62,000 bases of DNA from Glandiceps talaboti (GCF_964340395.1 NC_135563.1:9179075-9241074), one strand, 5' to 3'; positions 1-13,075 are shown, counted from the stretch's first letter. Notes: generated by a model not told the origin, from the letters alone. A program made the numbers and translations.

Positions 1-63
1 CAGAACTGTTATTTCTTCCGCGACACTGTGAAATAAAGAATCCTAGACGGTGCCGTAAAAGAG
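1..63 (+). repeat. Dispersed repeat fragment, copy 1
   Basis: The first ~63 bases match, on the opposite strand, 50267-50335. Shared blocks include ctgttatttcttccgcgaca, gaaataaag and gacggtg. The copy is cut by the window edge, so the element's full extent is unknown. Confidence 0.6.
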
Positions 64-2129
64 GGTGTGTTAGTTATCTGTGTTTACGACAATGAATAGA
101 GCGTGTTACTTATCTGTAATACATATTTCAAAAATTAGTATTTGTTCAGCAGATATAGAAATTAATATTTAGTAGACCAATAATATCAGTTGAGGAGATC
201 AACTCATTTTACATAATACATGAGATTGCATGACTTTTTAAAAGCCGACTACGTCCTCAGAGAAGTTATCATCAGTACTAACAAAGCACTTTTCGAGATA
301 ATAAGTTGTGTTTGACCCTTGTAATCATGTTCAAATTTTGCGAGTATGTCTATTGATTTTCAGCAGTAAAATATGGATACAGAAAATAGCCATTTTCATA
401 TTCTGCCAGTGTAGAGTTTTGTTCAGCATATTGCAAATATTGTTGTACATGTCGAATAACATATTCGTTCTGATTCAATGCTAATTACTATTTGAGCACG
501 AGGTATTCAAATACTCCACTACAATGCTAGATACAATAGAACGTGCAAATTTGGATCGTTTTCACGAAATGGAAAAAAATAACGTGTACATTTTTCAGGA
601 AACTCACCTCAAAGCTGGAACGTTCTCAAATATTAAATTGTTAGGCGGGGATTTTATTTTAACATGTCTCACCTTTTTAATTGCTTTTATCTTTGAAATA
701 TATTGCTTCAACCCAAAAACAAACGAAACGTCGGTCAGAATACCCCCCACGTGATAGTTTGATGAAATATGTACAGACTCGACTAAGGAAAGAAAACAGA
801 CATGCATGAAGGTCAAGAAGACAAAGAATTCCTTATGTTTTTGTTTTAATGTTTAAAAAATATTTATGGTTGGCGGCTTAAACTAGGATTGGTCGGGTTA
901 TTGGAAACACCTTTTTTTTTCTTTTTAATTTTGCCTTCGATATAACGACGTACTAATAATATCGTACGACCTGAACAGACTTGAATAATCTGTGGATAAA
1001 CATAGTATGGTATCCAATCATTTTTTCCCCACAAATCAGCCCCCCCCCCACCCAACCACCCCATGAATTACGATTTCAACTTAATACTACGCTGCTTATC
1101 AATAAAATAAACATCTACTGAAAATTATGTATTTTAAAAATTTTCAGTGAATTCGTTGTTGGTTATCTAATCGAAACAATAACACGGTAACCGTAGTTTT
1201 ACCTAGTGCAGGTTTAAGAGAGCGAATTCTAAATATTTTATTTGCAAATAAAGATGACTTGGGAAATATTGATTTTGTAATTGGAAAGTCGTCTTTAAAT
1301 ACTGATTCAAGATCAAGTTATTGCATGTGACCTTACTGACATGTGGTCTGTAATATTGGTCTATTGACAAGCCCCCTCCCAAGTGTGTTAGAAACACGTT
1401 GTATTTATTTCCCAATGAACACTGATGCATACTTATATGCATGTCAGGTTACAGGTTATTGAGAAAACATAACTCTCCTCTATTTGTGTTCTACGTCTTC
1501 ACTAGTTTACACAGCAAACATCGATTCCCCTGTTAAAGGGCCATGACACCTTATGAATTCACTATATGTTTAATAAAAACTTGGATGTTAAATAAAATAC
1601 TTTTGGCTACATTCACTTTCACTAAGCAGAGCGGAGATGACGTTGATCCGAACATAGGCGGAAGTGACGTACTGGCCTTGTTTTGAATCCAGGGTTGAGT
1701 TTTCAGTACGTTATAATGTAAAACGATGAATACGCTATTTCAATCGTTCACGTCAATGAAATTATCCGTGGATTTGACAGTAAAGGTTATATACTTTAGG
1801 CCGACTCTGTTAGTTATACTAGGAGTTGGACCTCCATCATAGTTTTGTAGCTAGCTGCCAAATTGGATTTTAGAGGCACTTTTTGATTTATAATCTAATC
1901 TAATACCGTTCAACCAAATTTAGTCTTATTTAATTGTGAAAAAATCTAAGTTGATTACTAACCTAAACGACAGACTTCTTGTCTCTTGTTCTTTGTTTAT
2001 GACATGTACATTGTAGTTTCGATCACCATTATACATGTATCTATGTGAGATCAAATTCCAGCCTTGTGGGCGCATTCTGCTATCTGCTGTCTTTACTGAT
2101 AAAGTATTAATCTTCTTATATATTATTAG
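64..2129. other. Upstream region of the first receptor gene, no exon recognised
   Basis: No coding exon was recognised in this AT-rich stretch. I looked for the 45-bp exon (DEKNQ...VW.DQ) and the N-terminal exon that precede the first visible exon in the paralogue at 16-38 kb, and found neither. They are either beyond the window edge or too diverged to see. Short ORFs here show no family motif. Confidence 0.5.
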
Positions 2130-4682
2130 TGGTGGGTAGATTATCGGTTGACTTGGAAACCTGTCGACTATGACGGAATGGAATTCGTTGTGGTGCCGTT
2201 TGAGTGGGTTTGGTATCCTGATATTGTCCTCGATAACAGGTAGGTTTAATACATCATTGATGACGTCAAAGACAATCCTTGGCTTCGATACTTACGAGTA
2301 TAACACCAGATGTAAGAGGAAAGGTAGAAGCTTGTTTTCAGAAAAAAGTCAACGATTATGGTAATTAGGAAATTAAGTATGCATATTATGCATTTCACAT
2401 AAATATTATCAAGTGGGCCGTCATTTAGTGGACAATGCCACTTGCAATCGAATGGAATTGAATTTGATAAAACTTACAAACAATCGGATGACGTAATTTA
2501 TTATACGTTTAGGAATATGTTAGGCAATCTCGACTATGCCACCAACTATTCGAACAGTGCAAGAATTAAACGTTAATTGTTATGTAAAAGAAGATATTCG
2601 TAGACATCAACAGAATACTGGAATATATTTCCATTGGTGTTTTAGGCAAGTACCTCCACTTAAGTGGAACGCTAATAAATTTACTCAGCTTATGCCATTC
2701 TAACGAAGCTATATTACTGGTGACTCCACAATAATACCCTACACTGCTCGACTGCAATGAAAATGCTATAATATCTGAGATTAGAACGTAACTTGAGTAA
2801 ATTAATACAATGTAAAGATAAGGCATTTCTTACGTCTGTAGCTGCAAAACATATTATTTGCATAATTGATATAGCTTACACTTGATTTCACCTACATGAG
2901 CTCGTTCTAATATCAGTATCTATGCTGAGTGTGTTCAGGCTGTGATTAATTTTGGATTATACGACTGCATTTTTTTCAGTGCCGACGGAAACTATGAGCT
3001 ACCAACATGGAAATATACATCCGTAATGTCTGACGGAACAGTGTGGGTGACGCCCCCTGGTGTTTTGAAGAGTCCATGTGCGATCAACGTACAGTACTTT
3101 CCATTCGATATACAGGAATGTCCTTTATCTTTCGGTCCGTGGGAGTTTACAGCGTTGCAAGTTCGTTTGTTTCCAATCGAAAATTACGTAGTGATAGAGA
3201 ATTACGTGGAAAACGTGGAATGGGAGTTAGCGAATTCATCGGTGGAGGAGATTTACGAGGCCAACGAATGCTGCCCAGATGAGGCTTATAGTGTTGCCCT
3301 TTATACACTTGTTTTACGTCGTCGTCCGCTATTCTACGTTTTGAATATACTCGTTCCCTGTTTAGTCATGTCGCTGTTAACATTGGTGGTGTTCTACCTT
3401 CCGTCTGACTGCGGAGAGAAAATGACTCTCAGTATATCAGTTTTGCTGGCAATATCGGTCTTCAATCTGTTGATTTTCGATATCATGCCCCCAACGTCCG
3501 ACACCATACCTTTAATTGGCAAATATTTGCTGTTCAACATGGCCCTTGTAATGTTCTCGATCATGTTGTCTGTGTTAGTACTGAACTTGCACCATCGCTG
3601 TATGAGGACATACCGAATGCCGCAAGGGCTGCGAAAACTGTTCCTTTACAGAATTCCTCCCTATGTGTTTCTAATGCCATATCCATTCGATGCTAATAAG
3701 CTAAGGGCAGATTACATGATGGAGTGCGAGAAAGAAGATGTCGCAGATGCTTCGACAAAAGGTGCGAACCGTTTTGCATTTCGAGTCAACAGTATGGCAG
3801 CGAGTGAAAACTTTGGATATCGTACGGAAGAGAAAGATGCAACACATAACTTTAATTCAGGAATGCCGTTACGAACTTTATCCTGTCGACTAACCACTCA
3901 CGGGCGTTTTAAAAGAAGTCCCCCGTCGCACCGCTCAACAATTGTGAACTTCGATAAATCAGTTCAAACGAATGGATCGCTTCCACAGGAACTGGATCCA
4001 AAGCACCTTTCGACCCATTTCCATATGGCGCCCTCAACGGATTCCAGACGAGATTTTGAGCAAGCATTGCTAGAAGAAATGGAGTTCATAACCCGAAGAT
4101 TGAAGTTTGACGATTGGGATTACGAGGTGAGTGTCTTCTACAGCGCCGTAAAGAGGCATGTGGTTTTTTACGACGATTTTATTACGAGACTATAAAATGA
4201 AAATAACCGTTGTGCGGTAGTTAGGCGTGGGGAGGGTGAGGTGGGAGGTAGGAGCTGGGGTCATGGTAGGGGGCTTGATGTAACGTTTTTAAAGAGGCAC
4301 AATTTCTCTCAGTTTGTATTCTTAAAACTTCAATAAACCTGGGGCTCGATATAATTATTCTAGGCTAGCATGATTTTTAATGTCATAACATGTCCTCGAT
4401 GGCGTCTCCTGGTGTTGTTAGCATACTTGTAGTTGATGGCATAACAGGTATCTCTTGAAATTTGATATTGCACGAGTATACTATCTAAGGGACGATCGAA
4501 TAATCAATCAATCAATCAAAGAGATTTATATAGCAAACGTCTTATCCTTTTTTCTACAGGTACGGGAGGAGTGGAAGTATATCGCGATGGTCGTAGATCG
4601 CATTTGTCTAATTGCCTTCTTCCTGGTATTCTTGACTGGTACGTGCACCATCATATTCAGCGCTCCTAACCTACTAAGATGA
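2130..4682 (+). CDS. Nicotinic acetylcholine receptor-like Cys-loop channel subunit, 3' three exons (5' partial)
   Basis: Pentameric ligand-gated cation channel subunit of the plasma membrane. Coding exons are 2130-2239, 2980-4126 and 4560-4682; all junctions are AG/GT and the frame is continuous, giving 459 visible residues. Numbered from the first visible Trp: loop A region WYPDIVLDN (29-36), Cys-loop C70-C84 with the FPFD core, loop B Trp91, vicinal cysteines C134-C135 (alpha-type), then RRRPL entering M1, M2 with GEK at its start, M3 ending LHHR, a cytoplasmic loop of roughly 150 residues, and M4 in the last exon ending SAPNLLR. Exon sizes 110/1147/123 match the paralogue's 110/1027/123. 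Oddities: Asp35 replaces the loop A Tyr, Asn132 replaces the first loop C Tyr, and M2 has Asn at 15'. The signal peptide, N-terminal helix and loop D exons are not in view. Family assignment is firm; ligand and subunit class are not. Confidence 0.92.
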
Positions 4683-4915
4683 AGTGGTTTGTAAGCCAGG
4701 CTGACAGAATTTCCGACGTTGACGTTTCTGAGAGAGAATTCAGTATTAGCAAAAGTGGTTTTTATATGAAATAGGGAGATAACTCGGGTTTGACAACTGC
4801 CAAAGACGGCAATATGGGGACGGTCCACGTGAAGTTGAAAAGGGTTCCTCTCTGCCCCCCCCCCCCTTCCAGGTTTGGAAAAGGGTATACTTAAGCTTCT
4901 TGAGGACAGTAAAAG

Positions 4916-4921
4916 ATTAAA
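4916..4921 (+). terminator. Candidate polyadenylation signal (ATTAAA) for the first receptor gene
   Basis: First ATTAAA noted downstream of the stop codon at 4682, 234 bases on. Assigned by position only; other variants may be used. Confidence 0.3.
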
Positions 4922-6582
4922 TCTGAGTTCTCCCCCAAAATTGTTGTTTGTTTAACCATATTTGCCTTTCATGTTAGGCTACAGGGTTACTAAAGCATAG
5001 CAAACCAAACTAGCATCATGTTAATGACCGTGTCAGAATACATGTACAGTACGATACGTTTAATAGGCCATGCCCATGCATGGAGGAGAAGAAAGGGTCT
5101 CCCATTTTCGTAAATTGTTGTATGACAACACTTTGGGTTTGGAGGTCTGTGCGTATGAATCTTCTTCATACGATATTGCCCCCTCCACCCCCCTCCTCGT
5201 CCGAGATAGACACTCTGTTATATGACATGTGGGTTGACTTAATTCACCTTGCCATGTAGTCGTTGAACATTCCTCGACGATATTGATACTATAAAACGCA
5301 CAGTGTAATTTCATATTGTTTTTATAGAAGACAGAAAGATTCGACGTTCAAAGTTGTCTATACCGTATACGCCATTTACTTTAATCACAAACATGGTGCA
5401 ACAGCGCCAACAACGGCGATTCATCCAGTCTGAATAGGAGAAAACTCTAGTCTGAGTAGAAGTTCTATATTTGGGTATGGATCTTGTGTACATGTATAGG
5501 ATCGTTGAATATTTTTAATTTTCATACACGTTACATATATTATAACTTAGTTGTATTTTGGCTGAAGAACGTGTTTTGATTGAAAGTACACATACATATA
5601 ATTAAATTGGCCACACCACCACACACACAAGTTAGAACAGAAAGTAAGTTATTCGGAAACAGCACTGAGATCTTAGTGTGATCAAATTCCGTAGTACTGA
5701 GACACGTGACATTCGTTTCTAAGTAATAACAGTTGCTAAGTAACTATATTTCACTTTCTGATGTGATTTTGATTAATCTTTGAGTTTTCTCATGGCTGAA
5801 TGTCAGAATTGTATCGTATGAAGGGTTCAACGTTTTTGAAAGAACAATGTTTAGATCCTTGGTGTTAAAACCAGACATTTATTCGAAGAGGACTTTTTTC
5901 ACTATGATTTTAAAAAATACAATTAATGTAGTGAGGGGAGGGGCTGTGTACAAATAATGCTATGAAGGAATTGATTAGATGATGGAAACTTGAATTTTTT
6001 ATGTTCATGATGGTAAACTTTGTTTCGCTAGGCTTCATTAGAATAATGATAACTCGTTATAATGTTGAAGTGAAATGACACGAAAATAATCAATTTGGGG
6101 AATTGTCAGCTTACAGGACTCTGCTGACCAATTTTGCCTGATATTTCAAATACATGGTATTTTATGAATTTGAAATGATGTAAATTCCCCGCCGACGTCA
6201 TCAAATTTGTTTTTTTTAAGACTAGATGAGGGCGCTTTCACAAGGTAATCAAATAGGCTAACCATTCAGAATATTTTTTCAGTTTGTCTTGGAGAAAATG
6301 CATGATAATCATTTAAATATCATGGCATGTTTCTTTTTGGCAGCTAACTTGTTTCGGCCGTGACATTACGTGTTGCAATGTGGGCTTTGTAATCTTTTGA
6401 TGACTATATTTGAGTTTTATTAAAGGTAGTTTACTGTGAAATGTTACAGTTGATACCACCGAAATGTAAAGATTTGTTTTTTGGGTAGTTGATAGACAGT
6501 AACAAAAAACAAACGAGGTCCTCACCGGATATGTAAATTGGGCTACGATATAGTGCAATACTTCAAGAATGGGTGGAAATTA
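4922..6582. other. Intergenic, no gene recognised
   Basis: AT-rich DNA with homopolymer runs (C run at 4855-4866). No ORF with family motifs on either strand. Confidence 0.5.
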
Positions 6583-6625
<43 letters not shown>

Positions 6626-6650
6626 CACCACCACCAACACCAACACCAAT

Positions 6651-6690
<40 letters not shown>

Positions 6691-6719
6691 GTGCACATCA
6701 TGTCTATGGATTTAGATCG

Positions 6720-6755
<36 letters not shown>

Positions 6756-6756
6756 G
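6583..6756. repeat. Compound microsatellite (ACAG)n-(CAA)n-(TATC)n
   Basis: Three adjacent simple repeats: ACAG at 6583-6625, CAA at about 6650-6690, TATC at 6719-6754. Open frames over it (Thr/Asp/Arg or Gln-rich) are repeat artefacts. Confidence 0.95.
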
Positions 6757-6764
6757 ACAAACAA

Positions 6765-7065
6765 ACTTGTACAGCGCCAAATATCCAAAGTTAAACAATG
6801 TTCAGTGACGCTTAGAGTTACAAAGAAAATCAAAATGCTCTCTGAAAGATGTAAGTTTTTAAGAGCCTTTGAAAATGTTGACATAATTGGGAGAGGTTTT
6901 TACATCAAAGGGTAGAGAGTTCCAAAGCACGGGAGCTGCTGAAGAGAAGGAGTGGCGACCGTAGGAAACCAGATATCATCTGGGTGTGTGTGCAGAAGAC
7001 ATTTATCCGACGGCGATGAGCGAAGAGTGCGTGATGCGATGAAGAACGAGGTGTAATAGATAAAG
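6765..7065 (+). mobile_element. Dispersed element remnant with a 'gcgccaaatatccaaag' block
   Basis: A block containing gcgccaaatatccaaag, then aacaatgttcagtg(a/g)cgcttagagtta, recurs at 16684-16735. The following ~250 bases (agagttccaaagcacgggagctgctgaagag...) resemble, from memory, a dispersed retroelement-type sequence common in marine invertebrate genomes. Family not determined. Confidence 0.4.
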
Positions 7066-7567
7066 ATTTTCAAAAACGGAAATATTTGTTTCTATGAATC
7101 TTTCCCGTCAGAACATTTCAGATAAAATGGAAATGCAGTTGAATTTTAAAAAGAACGATTTTCTGGATTCAGTAGTCTAAAATATTAAGTGCTTTTTTTT
7201 TATATACAATGTATTATCAGCACCTTTCCAAGTACTGTAATTCGGCTGTGTTCTTTCTCTGTATAGAAGAACCCCTTAGTTTTATTTGTTTTTGTTGTAA
7301 TGTTTCTTTCACTCCACGTGTCTGGAGTGTTTCAAACTTGCAAATTCACTTGGTGACATCTTCCGAGTTGTATCAGTTTCATCACTACATATGATGAGTA
7401 TTGAATCCAATTATTGGTACCTTCATTGTATCACTTGGTATCTTAAGATTAAATATGTGATGTCACTATGCTATGCACAATCATGTGTCTGACTGTGTTT
7501 TAGAATGTCGGTCTGTAAAGATTTCAATTGAGGCAACTGTCTATTTCAGTGTCTTACTGAACCCCCC

Positions 7568-7796
7568 CCCCCCACACACACACACACACACAACCACCGA
7601 AGACATTGTAGATTACATGAATAGTAAGGTGTTTTGTTGCGTTGTGTTGCGTTGCGTTGTGCTGTGTTGTGTTGTGTTGTGTTGTGTTGTGTTGTGTTGT
7701 ATTGTGTTGTGTTGTGTCGCGGTTTGGTGTGGTGTGGTGTGGTGTGGTGTGGCGTGGCGTGGCGTGGTGTGGTGTGGTGTGGTGTGATGTGCGGAC
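7568..7796. repeat. (CA)n then (TGTTG)n/(TGTGG)n pentanucleotide array
   Basis: A C run and short CA tract at 7562-7592 precede a G/T pentamer array at about 7629-7793. It grades from gttgt units to gtggt/gtggc units, so two homogenised sub-blocks can be seen. Confidence 0.9.
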
Positions 7797-7855
7797 CAGT
7801 GAATCTGTGACGTTGTTAACTTTCATACTTCCATTTCTATGTTCATGCACCGGTC

Positions 7856-8240
7856 GCTGCTAAGTGTCACTGCTCGAGTGTGTCGATTTCCTGAAAATAT
7901 AGTATGCCTGACGTGGCAAACAAACCCTCGGTGTATATTTCAAATTCGTTCCACGTCATTTACAATCTCTGCAACATCAACCATGGCCAGTTAACGAGAC
8001 TGTTATTTATCGGTAGTGTCAACCTAGTAGCAATTCGATATTTGTTGTTTCTCATTTTGAATATCTCTAACAGAGTTTTTTCAAAGTTATACGAGAAAAT
8101 TATTACTCAATAAAGGTCATTCAATGCTATCTGTCATAGTCCGACCATAGTTTTACAGGCACATAAATGAAATAGTCACAAGAAACTTTATCTGGACATC
8201 AAAATACGTGTAAACAAAATGTAGATCCTCGGATTGCCAG
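7856..8240 (+). repeat. Direct duplication C, copy 1
   Basis: Matches 8786-9150 in the same orientation, from gtcactgctc(g/a)agt through cctgaaaatatagtatgcct, gagactgttatttatcggta and aaatgtagatcc, with scattered substitutions and small indels. No coding content is seen. Confidence 0.8.
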
Positions 8241-8309
8241 ACCTCTTACGAGTCGGCATTACAGTAAAAAAAATTAGATTTTTAATTCAGACCTTTAAAA
8301 AAATTGGCA

Positions 8310-8530
8310 AATGAGTGGTTCCGATTACGCTCAATTTAGAATAGGTGGGGTAGGTAGATTTTTATTTCATTTTTATATAGATATATTTTTTCATGCGTGA
8401 GTGTCTAGTTCAGGTAGTTATGTCTTTCGTTGTTTTCCATGTGGTCTCTGTGTCATTGGTTTCTTCTCATCAGATGTACAGTCATTACAGATTGAAAGAG
8501 CAGTTTTATATTGTCTTTTTAAGTTGATGT
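8310..8530 (+). repeat. Dispersed repeat D, copy 1
   Basis: Starts near ggttccgattacgctcaatt and continues through gagtgtctagttcaggtagt and cagttttatattgtcttttt. Re-found at 12885-13075 and, shortened, at 18113-18170. It sits between the two copies of duplication C. Probably transposon-derived; family unknown. Confidence 0.75.
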
Positions 8531-8785
8531 CAGTTTCCGCATCCACTATTTCTTGCGATACTTCACAATTTTCACGATTTTATTGTTTTATTCTCGAATG
8601 CGTAAAAAAGGGTTTGGGTCGTCGTGAAAAAAACTAGGTGGGGTCGGTAAGCCCCCTCGGGTTTTCCTGAACGAAGAAAAATATTGAGGGAATAACATCT
8701 AAATGTCTATTTCATATACTTACTTTACGGATTATCAGCAATGGCTGCCAACTTCTGTTCCCTATGGCCATTTCGCCGTCCGGAA

Positions 8786-9150
8786 CTATTAAGCGTCACT
8801 GCTCAAGTATGTCGATTTCCTGAAAATATAGTATGCCTGACTTGGTAAACAAGCCCTCGGTGTATATTTCAAATTCGTACGTTCCACACGTCATTTACAA
8901 CTTGATCTCTTTAACTTGAACGAGACTGTTATTTATCGGTAGTGTTAACAAAGTAGTAATTCGATATTTGCTGTTTCCCATTTTGAATATTTCTCACAGC
9001 GTTTTTTCGAAGTTTTATGAGAAAGGTATCATTCAATAAAATGTTCTCGATAGGCCTATCATATTTTTTACACCTGTTTTACATGTACATAAATGAAATA
9101 GCACAAGAAGTGAAAGTGCGCATGCGGTGTAAGCAAAATGTAGATCCAGA
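8786..9150 (+). repeat. Direct duplication C, copy 2
   Basis: Second copy of the 7856-8240 segment, 930 bp downstream in the same orientation. Confidence 0.8.
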
Positions 9151-9961
9151 CCTATCTCCACGCATACACTTATGATTGGGCAGTAGCAATACAATGAACG
9201 CTGTATTTCAATTTAACAACATTTCTAAGTTGAAAGGGGAACTACTGCATGGAATGTTTGATCTCAGTTGCATTTTGTGAAGTTTACCAAGAATGGTAAT
9301 AATGGAGGTGAAATAGAATTTCAATTTGGTGTTGCTTGGTTATCGTGCGAATTCATGTGATGTGAAATCATAACATGACTCCAGAAGTTCAGAACCCAAA
9401 GTTTATGAAAACGTATTTTTTCCTGCTGACGTGGCGTTCCCTTTAATAACAGAGAGACCGGGAGAGCGTCATCGCTGCCGTCATTTACAAGCCAGTATTA
9501 ACGATCTATCATTTGGATAATTATGAGTGGACGAATGGGACAGCTTTTAATTTTTTACTAGAAAAGTGTAAAGTGAGGCACTGGAAGAATATGAGATGAA
9601 GCCTTTCTACATCCGGGAACTACTGGTCCCCATGATGATTTTCTCTGAAAAGAAATGCATTAGCGGTGAATGCAGAAGACAAATATTTAATTTAATTACT
9701 ACTGTGCGACAAGTTGACTCTTATCAGAAAAGAATAGATTGCGTGTATTTATAACAAAGAATACAGAAAATAGTTAATGGGAAAATTCCATAATGGCCCG
9801 TGTGAAGTTCAATAAAACTGTACTTTATGCTTTAGAGTCTTTCAAATATGAACAGCTAGAGTGCAATGCATTAAGATACTGTAATTAAAACAGTGCCGAG
9901 TGTACGACACAATGTAAGAGTCTTTAAGGTTGTCACTTGTTATACGATGCACACAAATTGC

Positions 9962-10317
9962 ACAACTGCCGAACGGAACCTGTCACAAACTGGGAAAGTG
10001 AACAACTGAATTTGTTTAATAACACTTGGCACAGCAGGTTGGAACAGTAGAGACTTGTATTACATTTCATCATTTGATAAGAACAGTTTTATAGCCTCTT
10101 GACATAATAGTTCACTGTCACAAACAAATTACAAGTTCCCCTGGCATTTCATGTACACATAAAGAGGCCATAAAACTGTTCTTGTCAAACCATGATGTGT
10201 AATACAAGTCTCTGCTGTTCCAACATGCTATGCCAAGTGTTATTAATCCAATTCATTTGTTTACTTTCCCTGTTTGTAACAGGTTCCGTTCGTCCACGGT
10301 CTGATGTCGGCAGTTGT
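9962..10317. mobile_element. Foldback element with ~130-bp inverted arms
   Basis: The left arm (9962-10100) is the imperfect reverse complement of the right arm (10161-10317) around a 60-base spacer. Landmarks are aacggaacctgt against acaggttccgtt, acacttggca against tgccaagtgt, and gaacagttttat against ataaaactgttc. The right arm has about 15 extra bases near its outer end. No ORF of its own; the 101-residue frame at 10192-10497 is just the right arm read through. Non-autonomous, superfamily unknown. Confidence 0.8.
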
Positions 10318-11089
10318 AATACCCCAAATATAACTGCTTCCTATTTCGCTATGAATCGACGAACTATGTACCCTATTCAAATGTTTTATTCTCTCGACAC
10401 AAAGTTACTTACATTTTTAAAGGAATGGGAAATACGTACTGAAAATGACGACATGAATAAATTAAAACTTATGGCGTCTCACTTGAATAATTTGTGAATG
10501 ATAAAAGGTTACGAGATAAATACTTGTGAAACCCCTCTAGGTCTGAAGTGCTTGGGATAATGTATTATTAAGATGGAACGTATCTGGAAATGTTGTTACC
10601 CGGAGACATACCCATCTAGGACAGACCCGTAGGCACTATCATGAAATCGTAAAGTCAGTGGTTAATAATATACACCATCAGATATCCTGTGTCTGTGACA
10701 AACACTACATTGCATATGTTTGTCAAAGTTATTGAGTCTACATACAGAGAGAATAACAAGACATCAAGAAATGAGGGTGATACAAATAACCAGGATATAC
10801 ATCAATTACTTCTTGCACTACAATGTGTTTTTTTTTATAATTACACCAGGGTTAGGCCTTAAAAAATTGTTTGGTTCCGGTTACCCGACCACACCTAGTT
10901 TTTCAATGCCGACCTTAAACCTTTTTTTTTTAAATGTAAGTGTTGCATCCCTCTATATGGTATTCATAAAGCCACATGTAAAATGACTAGGCCACTTCAA
11001 AGCATACCGGATAATTAAAGAGAGCACAGCGTAGAGCTTGGAGTGTCCGCTCCAAGTACATCTAGCACACATCTTATCAACGTGACACA

Positions 11090-11126
11090 CATCACATCAC
11101 ATCACATCACATCACATCACATCACT
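11090..11126 (+). repeat. (ATCAC)n microsatellite
   Basis: About seven perfect pentamer units, the same unit that dominates parts of the arrays at 11.4-11.8 and 14.4-15.1 kb. Confidence 0.9.
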
Positions 11127-11262
11127 ACGTTTTCACCTTCACCGACTTCCTCATCCCGAGTTGGTGCAATTCAAGACTCGTGCATCTGATTGGTTTTGGA
11201 CAGTCTTGGTTCGCCACATCTGACGAACTTTACACAGTTTACGCTCCGAAGACAAATGCTTC

Positions 11263-12357
11263 TGAATCTTAATAAACCAAGTAGTCAACAACTATAGTTG
11301 CTGTGGCGATGACGCATTTAAACTGTCAGACACCGGGATTTTGTACGGACTTTAAGATTTTAAACCTTTGATAAACCGACTTATACATTACATAAATCAG
11401 GTTACATTATATTACATTACATTACGTTACATTACATTACATTACATTACATTACATTACATTACATTACATTACATTATTACATTACATCACATTACAT
11501 GTTATTACATTACATCACACCACATTATTACATTACATTGCATTACATCACATCACATCACATCACATCACATCAAATACATCACATTACATTGTATCAC
11601 ATTAGTAATATAATTTAATGTTAATGTAATGTGATGTATCACATTACATTGTATTACACTACACCACATCAATACGACGCATCACATAACATCACATCAC
11701 ATTACATTATATCACATCACATCACATCACATTACATCACATCACATCACATCACATCACATCACATCACATTACATTACAGTACATTACATAATATTAC
11801 ATTTACCCCTTGGGACAGCATCAAACACATGATGAAATGAAAGGAAAAAACTTTCTAAATAAATGTATAGAACGCAGTTGGTATGTGTCATTACGAGTCT
11901 TGTAAGAACTATATACATATAAACTACGGTAATCCACAATGTGTCAATTATACATGGCATTTTGTAATAATGTATTCCATAGCTGAGATGTTTCACTCTT
12001 TCTCGACGTGTGTATGGTTAATATCGTAACTATTGGTACAATCAAAATCGTCTCACTAAAAACAGAACATCATCGTCGTCATCGACGAGATACAAAATCT
12101 TTCTAAACTCCATTTCTAAACTTTCATTTGCCTTGGCCATGGTGTATATGGTAACCAGCTACTGCAATTATACCGGTAATGCTAATTGATTCTTTTTACA
12201 ATAAAACGATCATTTGCCTTAATTGGTATAAAAAGTGCGCGATAACCATCACATCAACTACATTAAAACGCCAAGTCGTCTTTTTTCTCATGAGTGAAAT
12301 TAGTGAATTATACGATTTGGTGATGATGAATTGTAAATAAATTTACAAAAGAGTAAA
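11263..12357 (+). repeat. Segmental duplication block A, copy 1
   Basis: Same-strand copy of 14213-15617. It starts at gaatcttaataaaccaagta, passes through the ATTAC/ATCAC satellite, then accccttgggacagcatcaa, tggccatggtgtatatggta and ggtataaaaag, and ends near gatgaattgtaaataa. Block B copy 1 abuts it directly. Confidence 0.85.
11395..11805 (+). repeat. (ATTAC)n / (ATCAC)n pentanucleotide satellite
   Basis: Long interrupted array of attac and atcac units inside block A. The repetitive Ile/Thr/His/Tyr frames it creates are not genes. Confidence 0.95.
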
Positions 12358-12884
12358 ATGACAGCTAGACATTTGCAATATTATCTGAGCAACAGTATGT
12401 TTAATCAATTGATATTACTAACTATGCACTAGTCTGTCATTTTGATAAATTTATTGACGGATTACAAATTTTTATCTTGTAAGAATACATGGTGAATTGC
12501 TCATCAGTTCTTCTGATTATGATGAAGAGTAAGACAAATAGTCGTCAGCGAGAGAGTACTCGGACCTCTGACGTCACCGAATGAAACTATTCTTTTTCGG
12601 AATTTTGTTTTGTTTTGCTATGACGTTCGAATGTTTCAATTTTGTCATAGTGACAAAGACAAACTGTCCATCGTATAAATGACAGCGCGTTCAACCAACA
12701 ACACAGTCTATCGAATTGAATATTATTCTACCAGTAAGTTAAAAATAATACAAGATACATGATAAGTTTAAAATAACATTACAGGGAACTGAAAATTCTG
12801 ATGAGGATCACACATATAGTTGACTGAGAACTAATCAAAGTGCGCACACTAGACAAAGTTTAGACCTAACAAAAAAATGTGTAG

Positions 12885-13075
12885 TTCCGACTACGCTCAA
12901 TTTTAGAATAGGTGGGTAGGTAGATTTCTTATTTTATTTTATTTTTCATATGTGAGTGTCTAGTTCAGGTAGTTATGTTTTCAGTTGTTTTCCGTATGGT
13001 CTCTGTACATATTGGTTCTTCTCATCAGATGTACAGCCATTACAGATTGGAAGAACAGTTTTATATTGTCTTTTT
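12885..13075 (+). repeat. Dispersed repeat D, copy 2
   Basis: Matches 8310-8530 from gttccgactacgctcaattt to cagttttatattgtcttttt. It is inside block B; in the other block B only its first ~55 bases remain. Confidence 0.75.

Noticed and set aside
524-754. 76-codon ORF as a possible 5' exon of the first receptor gene
   Set aside because: Its sequence does not resemble the receptor N-terminal helix or loop D exon, and no splice sites connect it in phase.
10192-10497. 101-codon ORF with an apparently hydrophobic N-terminus
   Set aside because: Its first 40% is the right arm of a foldback element, so the leader-like sequence is a by-product of the repeat.
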